Shown here piece after piece: positions 25,821-34,203 of a DNA stretch of 64,000 bases. The notes beneath the pieces were generated by a model. It made no database searches. It saw only the letters and a list, made by a program, of their open reading frames with translations, and was not told where the DNA came from. This DNA comes from Fidelibacterota bacterium (GTDB lineage Bacteria; Fidelibacterota; Marinisomatia; Marinisomatales; SCKK01). The stretch spans positions 61,973 to 125,972 of the forward strand of contig SCKK01000002.1 in assembly GCA_004124475.1 (NCBI GenBank). The letters run 5' to 3'. Positions within the stretch are counted from its first letter, which is position 1. Each line of letters begins with the position of its first letter. The translations under genes and the position numbers were made by a program.

Positions 25821-26875
25821 TTCCCTACTCCTTTCCATATGTCCGTTTGAGGGTAAAAGGTAGCCCATGCGAACCAGTAGCTGATGAATGATTTGCCGTA
25901 ATCAAGGACCTCACTCTCCAACGGACCAGAAACGGCCTCGCCGAAGATGTTCCAAACACTACCTGTCTCCGAATCCGTGAACAAGATACCACCATTGTCT
26001 AGGTCGTAGGTTTTCACTGAAAAGCGCTTATCCGTCTGATAGACAACCGCTAAGTTGTCCACGGCAGATCCAAAGATGACAAAGTTCTCACCCCCTACAA
26101 CATCGTGAACAATGGATGCCGTGCCGAAATCTGCAATTTGATAGGCTCTTGCTTCAGATCCTGAAAGAATACCCATGACCCGTCTCTTTGGATGCAGTCT
26201 CGAATCGGAATTCTTGATGGGGAAATTTATGTTGTTATCACTCTTGAATGTCCCATAAGGGTAAGCATTATAGTTCCGGCTGTAGCCCGTCTGGGAAGAA
26301 ACAACATAGGTTTCAGGAAAAAGTTTTTTCCAGGTGCCCCAGGTGGTCTCGATCATTCGATCAATCACCAATTCTTCACCGCTGAAGCTCCCTGCCGCAG
26401 ATTTGAGAAACATCTGAGGCCAGAAGCTGTTCGACTCCTTGTCATACATGATCAGATTGCTGTTGTAAAGCAGGCCGGACACACCGAAGCCCCGGTCATC
26501 AAGCATATGGAGTGCGCTACCGGTCAAAGGACAATACGAAATGGTGTAATCGCCCATATTGACCACCTCGTGCCAGTCGAGAATCGGATGAGGAAAAGCG
26601 TAGGTGTTCTCACCACGTTTGATGCCGACGACCACGTCATTATCATCTAAATATCTCAAGTGAGGAGAGCCAATTTGAACCATCTCAGGATTTGTCAGAC
26701 TAGGAATGCAATCTTGTCCCGGGCAACCCTGCAGGATATAAGATTCGTCAATGAGCCAGGTCCCTGTACGAGGAACGGACTCTGCCCCCAGGTCCAGGAG
26801 ATAATCGTCCGAACAACCCCAGAAAATGAATGGGAACAGAAATGCAAATATGCGAAATGATGATTTACTTAGCAT
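25817..26875 (-). CDS. DUF3179-domain lipoprotein
   Basis: A 352-residue lipoprotein (signal FAFLFPFIFWGCSDDY). Typical DUF3179 segments are visible: AFPHPILDWHEVVNM, ISYCPLTGSALHM with the conserved Cys, SGLLYNSNLIMYDKESNSFWPQM and the late GSVWNIFGEAVSGP. The family is periplasmic and of unknown function, and is often next to thioredoxin or DoxX genes, as it is here. The stop overlaps the start of the barrel-like gene by four bases. Confidence 0.9.
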   Translation of the reverse strand: MLSKSSFRIFAFLFPFIFWGCSDDYLLDLGAESVPRTGTWLIDESYILQGCPGQDCIPSLTNPEMVQIGSPHLRYLDDNDVVVGIKRGENTYAFPHPILDWHEVVNMGDYTISYCPLTGSALHMLDDRGFGVSGLLYNSNLIMYDKESNSFWPQMFLKSAAGSFSGEELVIDRMIETTWGTWKKLFPETYVVSSQTGYSRNYNAYPYGTFKSDNNINFPIKNSDSRLHPKRRVMGILSGSEARAYQIADFGTASIVHDVVGGENFVIFGSAVDNLAVVYQTDKRFSVKTYDLDNGGILFTDSETGSVWNIFGEAVSGPLESEVLDYGKSFISYWFAWATFYPQTDIWKGVGK

Positions 26876-26992
26876 GATAGGTCTCCTTAGATGATGAATT
26901 CCTCCGAAACTTAGACGAATGCCAACTGTTAAACGACAAGATGATTCTCTCTGTCAACTGTGGACAAAATGGGCAACACTTATACGAGAAGA

Positions 26993-27394
26993 CTATTCAG
27001 CAAGTATGGGCTCAGGAAGATGTTCATTTAACCAACCCTGGACCTCATCTTCAGGAAGAGCCCCCACGAACTCAGAGACCACTTCACCACTAATGAACAG
27101 CTTTACCGCCGGAATTCCCCGGATGTTATACTGTCCTGCCAACTCGGGTTGAAGGTCCGTGTTCACTTTTACCAGAGTCCAGGCATCCCCTGCTTCTTCA
27201 GCCAATTTCTCAAGGGTTGGGCCCAGGATTCGGCAAGGACCACACCAAGCAGCCCAGAAGTCCACCAGCACCGGACGGGTCCAACTATCCTCAATAACAT
27301 CTGACTGAAAATCGACCAGTTCTTTCCCAATTGATTCCTTAAGGCGTTGTCCGACTGTCTTGTCTTTCAATTTATCTTCTTTGATCATTTTCAT
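26993..27394 (-). CDS. thioredoxin
   Basis: A 133-residue cytoplasmic thioredoxin. The redox site is WAAWCGPCRILGP at about residues 48-60, the cis-Pro segment GIPAVKLF at about 95, and the strands VLVDFWA and TLVKVNTDLQPELA fit the fold. An N-terminal extension of about 20 charged residues (KMIKEDKLKDKTVGQRLKES) precedes the usual start. It is followed downstream by the DUF3179 gene and preceded by DoxX copy 2, so the unit DoxX-thioredoxin occurs twice in this cluster. Confidence 0.9.
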   Translation of the reverse strand: MKMIKEDKLKDKTVGQRLKESIGKELVDFQSDVIEDSWTRPVLVDFWAAWCGPCRILGPTLEKLAEEAGDAWTLVKVNTDLQPELAGQYNIRGIPAVKLFISGEVVSEFVGALPEDEVQGWLNEHLPEPILAE

Positions 27395-27408
27395 TGACTT
27401 TCCTTTAT

Positions 27409-27841
27409 CTATTGATTCGACCAGTTCTCTGAATGTACAGTGGCTTCATTCACAGAGTTTCCTCTGATAAGTAGGTAGGACAAAATCAGAAGCAAGGTGA
27501 CCTGAAACTCCATCCCACCCATGGGATGAGAATCAGTAGCCATAAAGGCCCATTGTCCCCAATGAACCATGCCGATGGCCCCAAAGCAATACAGGCATCA
27601 GGATGAGCGCTCCGAAACGGGTTGCCCAATCCACCCCTAATCCACCGACAAGAACCAAAAGAGCGCCCATGACCTCCATCGTTGCAAGCAGGTAAATCAT
27701 AGCTAAGGGCATGCCCATCATATCGGCCATTCCTTGCGCCATGGGGAATTTCGTAATGCCGTGGTACAGGAAAACGCTTCCTAATGCTACCCTCGGTGCC
27801 CAATGGGCATAACCTGAAATTGAATTTAATATCTTGAACAT
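27409..27841 (-). pseudogene. DoxX-family membrane protein, copy 2, C-terminal frameshift
   Basis: The N-terminal part is intact (MFKILNSISGYAHWAPRVALGSVFLYHGITKFP...GALILMPVLL). At about 27580-27590 the DNA reads GGCCCCAAAGCAATAC where copy 1 has GGCCCCAAGCAACAC. The single extra A shifts the frame so that it ends early (WGHRHGSLGTMGLYGY). The missing tail is still present in another frame as GAIGMVHWGQWAFMATDSHP. Two complementary broken copies 3 kb apart suggest recent duplication or, less likely, sequencing error. Confidence 0.8.
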
Positions 27842-27862
27842 CTTAGTCTCCTTTTCTTTCAC

Positions 27863-28905
27863 TTATTGATTGTATGTAGTTCTTAACTGTCATGTCACTG
27901 GGATGTAACTCGGGCTGAGTGTCAGAGTTTCGTCAGATAGCCGACAGATGTTCAGTTTGGTTGATTCTTGCTCTATAAAGTGTCCATATGGCTTGCGGTT
28001 GAACAGGAATCTCGAAATTATGAGTCTTATGTCCTCCAGTGCTCTATCCGTTATCTCCTCTTGCCTCGGTATCAAATGGTATGTCTAACCTTAAGACCGG
28101 TCCAAACTCACCGTTTCTCCATCAGAATGGTAGACTTTATAGAAGAACAAAAGAAATTGTGCGAAAATGGGATCTTTCACACCACTCTGAATTGGGATGG
28201 AGTTGTCTCTACTGGTATTAGAAGGACGTGCTATAAACGTGCTGGGAGTGCTTTTCCCACCTGAAAAACCCTGCCCTGTCGAGCTGGAAGTTGCAAGTTC
28301 GAGTCTCGTCGGTCCCGCTCATCGAGAAACCTATTTCTCAACGACAGAATATGGGGGGTTTTGAGTCTTGTGCTTGGGCATCAAGTGGTATAGAATAGTC
28401 TCAAGTGACATAAAAATAGCGTACCATTAACGTACGCTATTTCGTTTCTCGACAGCTACACAACGGACTCTTAATACATTTTAGATCATCAACAATATAT
28501 ACGCAGGGTGGTGAGGGGGCGGTGTTTTTGACCTACGGATTAGAAGTGTGTACTTTCATCTAAATATTTTATAAAGATTATATTTCTCATAGTAAGATAA
28601 AGAAGGGATGAGAAACCTATCCCGATTCACTTTGTTCATCGGGAAGCCCCTCTACCGGAGCTGAGCGAGACAGATTGCAAACTCCTTACAACCTGTTTCT
28701 ATTTTTATGACCTATGGAGTAACGTCGCTGTTAGTGTTGATATTACGGTAAATACGGGAATATTTATACTTCAAATCATTCATCAATTTCCCAATTTTAC
28801 CGAAATTTAAGTAAAAATGTGGGACACTTTCTTTATCTCTATCCTTCTCTCCGAGGCTCTCGTTGAATTATTTTTCTTGTCACAGCACATAACAACCCAT
28901 TACTC
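27863..28905. other. gene-free region with repeat fragments
   Basis: About 1 kb without a supported gene. It contains a palindrome (28414-28442, separate entry), a tRNA T-arm-like segment AAGTTCGAGTCTCG at 28291-28304 without the rest of a tRNA, and a GC-rich GGGTGGTGAGGGGGCGGTGT at 28505-28524 that resembles 37724-37741. It looks like a dumping ground of old insertions. Confidence 0.5.
28414..28442. repeat. palindrome AAATAGCGTAC-N7-GTACGCTATTT, copy 1
   Basis: Perfect 11-bp arms around CATTAAC, followed by TCGTTTCTCGACAGCTACACA. Two further copies at 45787 and 49647 are followed by the same TTTCTCGACGG and then a tRNA-Lys 3' piece. Here the tRNA part is reduced to CGGACTCTTAATACA. Confidence 0.8.
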
Positions 28906-29168
28906 GAAAGTTCCTGTGCATTGTTGCGGATGATCCAATTGTTAAGACAGCAGTATCTTCAATCCATCGCCACCTACTTTACCTATCAGGAACAAACCCA
29001 GCATACCTTATTGAATCTCCCTCAATCTGACGGGATTAATGTTAACGATCGTGAACTAACCGTACTAAATTAGTCCGATTTACACTTGCAACGGCTATTA
29101 AGTTTAAGTAAATTTTTATTAAATGTTTATATACGGTTCCACCGACTATAACTATAAGCTAGGTAGGG
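28906..29168 (+). repeat. 260-bp leader repeat, copy 2
   Basis: Copy of 19734-20002, ending GCTAGGTAGGGAAA in place of GCTAGGGAGGGAGA. In this copy no start codon follows; it leads directly into a gene fragment. Confidence 0.75.
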
Positions 29169-29360
29169 AAAGGTTGGGGCGGATTATTCGGTTTTTTCAC
29201 AATTTCACTGGAGTTAAACGCCACACTGTTCAACTTCAAAAAAGGACATAAGCTGGGTACTGCTATATTTGGAATCGGCACGGCTGTCGTTGTGTATAAC
29301 GGGGAAATCTTGGGGGCGTATCGGGCGGCTGAGAGAGCTATATTCACATCCCGCAAATAA
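29163..29360 (+). pseudogene. C-terminal gene fragment of unknown family
   Basis: A 65-codon open frame without start codon that directly follows the copied leader and ends at 29360. It reads GKGWGGLFGFFTISLELN, then KKGHKLGTAIFGIGTAVVVYNGEILGAYRAAERA and ends FTSRK. The hydrophobic, glycine-rich pattern looks like the end of a real small membrane or envelope protein. No start is present, so it is probably a remnant; the family is not recognised. Confidence 0.4.
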
Positions 29361-29450
29361 CTCTCAAGGAACGTGAACCTAGGAAAAATTTATGTTCATT
29401 TGATGAATACAGTATTTTGAAATGACCTCCCCCGCTTCAAAATAAAAGAA

Positions 29451-31346
29451 TTGATCTTGAAGAAAAGACTGTCTCTATCAAGTGACATAATGCTTTTCTC
29501 CTTCTTTGGCGTATCACTATTCGCCATCCCATTTCTCTTTTCACACTCTACCATTGACCCAGTATTAACACCTCGGTTTTTAATATGGGCAATCCTGTTA
29601 CTCGTCATGACGGTCGTTGTGACTATCCCTAAGGTTAGATTGGTAATTAACCTGAATTTCAATATCGCGTATAGAATTGTATACCCTGCATTCGTGTTCT
29701 ATTTGATCATTGGGGCCACTTCCCTTTCACAAGCCACGAACATCAGTGAAGGGATTTTTGAATTACTAAAAACCTTTTTGTCCCTTACGTTTCTATTCTT
29801 GGCAACGCTAATACTCCGGAGTAATCGAAAGGGTATACCCATCTTGATAAAATTTATAACAATTAGTGCCCTCGCTTTTTCGGTCATTGGCATCTGCCAA
29901 TATTACCAACTTGCCTTTAATTCAATCCCAGGGAATTCCTTTGTGTACGGAACAATGGCTAATAGAAATCTGTATTCGTCAGCGTTATTCTTGACGTTTC
30001 CGTTCATTCTATTCGGAGTTTTGCGATTTTTCGGCATCTGGCGAATACTCTCCACGCTTTCAATGATATTAGTCTTGCATAATATCATAATAGCCGAAAC
30101 AAGAGCCGTTTGGGTAGCGATGGCAGTCGCAACCGTATCCTTAGGTCTCCTTACAGTGGTTCTCCGAAAACGTAGAATCTTCACAGGTCCTTCCCTGTTG
30201 AAGCAAAATCGTTTAGGACAAGTCACAATAATACTATTTATGGTGGTTATCATATCAACCTCAATTTCTAAATACTACTATCCCAACTATTCACCAGTAG
30301 CACGAATTGCTTCATTAGCTAACTTAGAAAATGAATCGTCTAGAGAGCGAATCACCTTATGGTCAAAATCAGTACAAATGATCCGAGACAACCCAGTGCT
30401 TGGCGTCGGATTAGGCAATTGGAAGATTGCTCTTCCTCACTACGGAACAAGCGGCATGAGATCCGAGTCAGGTATAGTTCATTTTCAACGTCCTCATAAC
30501 GACTATCTGTGGGTTTTGTGTGAAAGTGGCATCTTGGGTTTAATTTGCTACTCATCTATATTTGTCATAATAATCGGTTATATATTCAAGATCATCATCC
30601 AATCTTCAAGTTCAGAGGATAAACTATTTTCTATCATTATGCTTTTCGGAATTGTGGGCTATATGACAATTTCATTCTTTAGTTTTCCAAAAGAGAGGAT
30701 TTCTCATTTAATTCTTTTAATGCTAACGATGGCAAGTATCGTATCCATTTATGACAAGACCTTCCATATCCAAAAATCGCTAAAGCATGCTAGTATCTTA
30801 AAATTGACTATTCCATCATTGATCTTGCTATCGCTATCCGTTTTTGTAGGATATACACGTTTGAGCGGTGAAATCCACACAAAAAGAGCTTTGGCAGCTC
30901 GGGTTTCAAGCAATTGGGAAGATGTCATCGATGAAATTGACATGGCAGAATCCTGGTTTTCTAATATGGATCCTATGTCAACGCCATTAGTGTGGTATAG
31001 AGGTGTTGCAAATTTTTCATTGAACAAGGTAGATGAAGCATCTAAAGACTTTCAATGCGCTTATGAAATTCATCCATTCCACATTCACGTGCTAAACAAT
31101 CTCGCAACCAGCTATGAGTTGTTGGGCGATCACAATAGCGCAATTGAACATTATAGCAAGGCCCTCGAAATATCCCCCAAATTTGAAGATTCATTAATAA
31201 ATCTGGGAGCAGTATACTACAATATTGGCAGATATGAAGAAGCCCTCGAAACGTTGATGCGTTGCAATCCAGATAGCAAAAATGAGAAACTATCTTTATA
31301 TTTACAAGAGGTGAGAAACAAACTGAAACACACAGATCCCCTATGA
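29451..31346 (+). CDS. O-antigen ligase/polymerase-like membrane protein with TPR tail
   Basis: A 631-residue protein. Residues 1-430 have about 12 membrane segments and the Wzy_C region between, with GSRERITLWSKSVQMIRDNPVLGVGLGNW and PHNDYLWVLCESGILGLI, the signature of the WaaL/O-antigen ligase superfamily (bacterial O-antigen or glycan polymerases and ligases). Residues 480-620 carry tetratricopeptide repeats (NLATSYELLGDHNSAIEHYSKALEISPKFEDSLINLGAVYYNIGRYEEAL). The start is TTG at 29451. The stop overlaps the next ATG by four bases (ATGA), so the secreted protein that follows is translationally coupled to it. Confidence 0.85.
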   Translation: MILKKRLSLSSDIMLFSFFGVSLFAIPFLFSHSTIDPVLTPRFLIWAILLLVMTVVVTIPKVRLVINLNFNIAYRIVYPAFVFYLIIGATSLSQATNISEGIFELLKTFLSLTFLFLATLILRSNRKGIPILIKFITISALAFSVIGICQYYQLAFNSIPGNSFVYGTMANRNLYSSALFLTFPFILFGVLRFFGIWRILSTLSMILVLHNIIIAETRAVWVAMAVATVSLGLLTVVLRKRRIFTGPSLLKQNRLGQVTIILFMVVIISTSISKYYYPNYSPVARIASLANLENESSRERITLWSKSVQMIRDNPVLGVGLGNWKIALPHYGTSGMRSESGIVHFQRPHNDYLWVLCESGILGLICYSSIFVIIIGYIFKIIIQSSSSEDKLFSIIMLFGIVGYMTISFFSFPKERISHLILLMLTMASIVSIYDKTFHIQKSLKHASILKLTIPSLILLSLSVFVGYTRLSGEIHTKRALAARVSSNWEDVIDEIDMAESWFSNMDPMSTPLVWYRGVANFSLNKVDEASKDFQCAYEIHPFHIHVLNNLATSYELLGDHNSAIEHYSKALEISPKFEDSLINLGAVYYNIGRYEEALETLMRCNPDSKNEKLSLYLQEVRNKLKHTDPL

Positions 31347-34132
31347 TATCCCTTATCAAATATAGCTTATTACTCATCTTCGCCCTTATTTCGACAGTGA
31401 CGGCACAATTCATCACTTCTGTCGACCCTGATAATACCTATCAGGGTCAAAGTCTCACGGTTTCGATCACGGGTCAGAACACACAATTTTCTCAGGGGAG
31501 CGGCACAATCAACGTATGGTTTGCTCAAGGCACATCCACCATCGATGCTACCAGCTTCTTAGCTTACAGGGATACGGCATTGAGCGCAGATTTCGACATT
31601 CCCAGTGACGCCCCCACGGGGTTGTGGGATGTATCCGTCCAAGATGAAGTGGATGGAACCGTCACCCTGAACGATGGGTTTACCATTAATTCAGCAGAAG
31701 CCCCAAGTGCGGGTGAGATTGTAATCAATGAGATTATGCAGAACCCGGACGCTGTCAGCGATACTAATGGAGAGTGGTTTGAAATTTACAATGCCGATAC
31801 CACTGCAATCAACCTGTGTGGTTGGACCATTAAAGACCTCGGAACAGATAATCACGTCATCACCTGTGAGGAACCCCTTTACATCGAGCCAGAGGAATAT
31901 TTTGTTCTTGGGCGAAACGATGATATCGCTCTGAACGGTGGCGTTGAGGTGGACTATAAGTATTCATCTTTCATCCTGGCGAACGGTGATGATGAAATTA
32001 TCCTTTTGGACGAAACTGGTGCCGAGGTGGACAGAGTAGAGTATGATGGCGGTCCAGTGTTTCCCGATCCCACAGGTGCTTCGATGGCATTGCTTGATCC
32101 TGAATCGGACAATAGTATTGGTTCAAACTGGACGGTTTCCGCAACACCGTATGGGGCTGGAGATCTTGGAACTCCGGGTCTACCCAACATCACCGAGCCA
32201 ATTATAACCTATGTGACTCCTGACAGTGCATACCAAGGTCAAAGCCTCACTGTCTCAATCACGGGACAATACACTCACTTTGCCCATGGAACCGGAACAA
32301 CAAACGTCTGGTTCACTCAGGGATCCTCCACCATCGATGCCAGTAACTTTTCTGTCACCAACGACACGTCACTGAGTGCAGACTTCGATATACCGAGTGA
32401 TGCACCTACGGGCTTGTGGGATATGTCTGTCCAAGATGAGGTGGATGGCACCGTTACTCTGACCAATGGCTTCACGATCAATCCTGCCCAGTCTACTTTT
32501 ACTCGAATCACCGAAGGCGATATTGTGAACGATGGTGGGATGTCTACGGGAAGTAGTTGGGGCGATTATGACAATGATGGCGATATAGATCTGTTTGTCG
32601 CTAATTCGAATGAAAACAATTCATTGTACCGCAATAATGGTGATGGCACGTTCACCAAAATAACAACAGGAGTTATTGTTACAGATGGTGGTAACTCTTA
32701 TGGCAGCAGTTGGGGTGATTATGACAATGATGGTTATATAGATTTGTTTGTGGCAAACAACGGGAGTCAAGACAACTTTTTGTATCGCAACAATGGTGAT
32801 GGCACATTTACCAATATTACCCAAGGCGTTATTGTCACCGATGGTGGAAGTTCTGGAGGTAGTAGTTGGGGCGATTATGACAATGATGGCAATTTGGATT
32901 TGTTCGTTGCTAATTCTGGTGAAAACAATTTCTTGTATCGCAACAATGGTGACGGCACGTTTACCAAAATCACTGAAGGTGATATCGTCAAAGATGAAGG
33001 TAGCTTTCTAAGCATTAGCTGGGGCGATTATGACAATGATGGCAATTTGGATTTGTTCGTGGCTAATTCTGGTGAAAACAATTTCTTGTATCGCAACAAT
33101 GGTGATGGCACGTTTACCAAAATCACTGAAGGTGATATCGTGAATGATGGTGAAATGTCTACGGGAAGTAGTTGGGGCGATTATGACAATGATGGTGATA
33201 TAGATCTGTTTGTGGCAAACGACGGGGGTCAAGACAACTTTTTGTATCGCAACAATGGTGATGGCACGTTTACCAAAATCACTGAAGGTGATATCGTGAA
33301 TGATGGTGAAATGTCTACGGGAAGTAGTTGGGGCGATTATGACAATGATGGTGATATAGATCTGTTTGTGGCAAACGACGGGGGTCAAGACAACTTTTTG
33401 TATCGCAACAATGGTGATGGCACGTTTACCAAAATCACTGAAGGTGATATCGCTAACGATGCGGGGAGTTCTTGGTGTAGTATTTGGGGTGATTATGACA
33501 ATGATGGCAATTTGGATTTGTTCGTAGCTAATTTCGGTGAAAACAATTTTTTGTATCGCAACAACGGAAACAGTAATAATTGGGTAAATATAAAATTTAT
33601 TGGAACTGTTTCGAACACTTCTGCGATTGGCGCGAAAGTAAGGCTAAAAACCACAATCAATGGAACTTCCTTTTGGCAAATGCGGGAGATTACTGGGCAA
33701 ACAGGTTATGCTGAATTTGGTTTGGGTGATGCTACTCTCATTGATTCCATCAAGATCGAATGGCCAAGTGGTATTGTGCAAGATACAACAAATTTGGCAG
33801 TCAACCAGTTTATAACGATTATAGAAGAGGGAGAAGTGCGAGTGTCTGACGAAAACGTGGGTATTCCAACCGTTTTTGCTCTCCACCTTAACTACCCCAA
33901 CCCATTCAACCCCGTCACAACATTGCGGTACGACCTACCCGAGAGAGCAGAGGTTGTATTGACGGTTTATGACATCCTGGGAAGGGAAGTTGAAACAATA
34001 CTGAACAGACATATGGATAGTGGATATCACACTGTCCAATGGAGTGCCGGCAATGTTTCCACAGGCATTTATTTTGTGAGGATGGAAAGCGGCAACTTTA
34101 CCCAGACACAGAAGGTGATGGTGTTGAAATGA
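31343..34132 (+). CDS. large secreted FG-GAP/lamin-tail protein with type IX sorting domain
   Basis: A 929-residue protein with signal peptide. Order: an IPT/TIG-like module (TSVDPDNTYQGQSLTVSITG) at 20-115, a lamin-tail domain (IVINEIMQNPDAVSDTNGEWFEIYN) at about 127-275, a second IPT-like copy at 285-380, seven FG-GAP/VCBS repeats (SWGDYDNDGDIDLFVAN.. NFLYRNNGDGTFTKIT) at 385-740, an ASPIC/UnbV-like segment (GAKVRLKTTINGTSFWQMREITGQTGYAE), and the sorting domain LNYPNPFNPVTTLRYDLPER at the end. Surface adhesion or matrix role is likely. The repeats bind Ca through DxDxDG-like loops. Confidence 0.88.
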   Translation: MISLIKYSLLLIFALISTVTAQFITSVDPDNTYQGQSLTVSITGQNTQFSQGSGTINVWFAQGTSTIDATSFLAYRDTALSADFDIPSDAPTGLWDVSVQDEVDGTVTLNDGFTINSAEAPSAGEIVINEIMQNPDAVSDTNGEWFEIYNADTTAINLCGWTIKDLGTDNHVITCEEPLYIEPEEYFVLGRNDDIALNGGVEVDYKYSSFILANGDDEIILLDETGAEVDRVEYDGGPVFPDPTGASMALLDPESDNSIGSNWTVSATPYGAGDLGTPGLPNITEPIITYVTPDSAYQGQSLTVSITGQYTHFAHGTGTTNVWFTQGSSTIDASNFSVTNDTSLSADFDIPSDAPTGLWDMSVQDEVDGTVTLTNGFTINPAQSTFTRITEGDIVNDGGMSTGSSWGDYDNDGDIDLFVANSNENNSLYRNNGDGTFTKITTGVIVTDGGNSYGSSWGDYDNDGYIDLFVANNGSQDNFLYRNNGDGTFTNITQGVIVTDGGSSGGSSWGDYDNDGNLDLFVANSGENNFLYRNNGDGTFTKITEGDIVKDEGSFLSISWGDYDNDGNLDLFVANSGENNFLYRNNGDGTFTKITEGDIVNDGEMSTGSSWGDYDNDGDIDLFVANDGGQDNFLYRNNGDGTFTKITEGDIVNDGEMSTGSSWGDYDNDGDIDLFVANDGGQDNFLYRNNGDGTFTKITEGDIANDAGSSWCSIWGDYDNDGNLDLFVANFGENNFLYRNNGNSNNWVNIKFIGTVSNTSAIGAKVRLKTTINGTSFWQMREITGQTGYAEFGLGDATLIDSIKIEWPSGIVQDTTNLAVNQFITIIEEGEVRVSDENVGIPTVFALHLNYPNPFNPVTTLRYDLPERAEVVLTVYDILGREVETILNRHMDSGYHTVQWSAGNVSTGIYFVRMESGNFTQTQKVMVLK
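32503..33564 (+). repeat. tandem FG-GAP coding repeats, partly identical at DNA level
   Basis: Seven units of about 150 bases within the preceding coding sequence. The last full pairs are 156 bases apart (for example starts at 33115 and 33271), and these are identical over nearly the whole unit, so they were duplicated recently. Number of units may vary between strains. Confidence 0.8.
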
Positions 34133-34203
34133 ACTCCATCCTCCAAAATTGTATAGCGGGGACACTCGTATCTTCAGAAAATCTTTAAAGGGAGAATGAT
34201 CAA

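Noticed and set aside
28286..28316. tRNA gene suggested by AAGTTCGAGTCTCGTCGGTCCCGCTCA
   Set aside because: Only a T-arm-like part; stems do not pair well and there is no anticodon or D arm.
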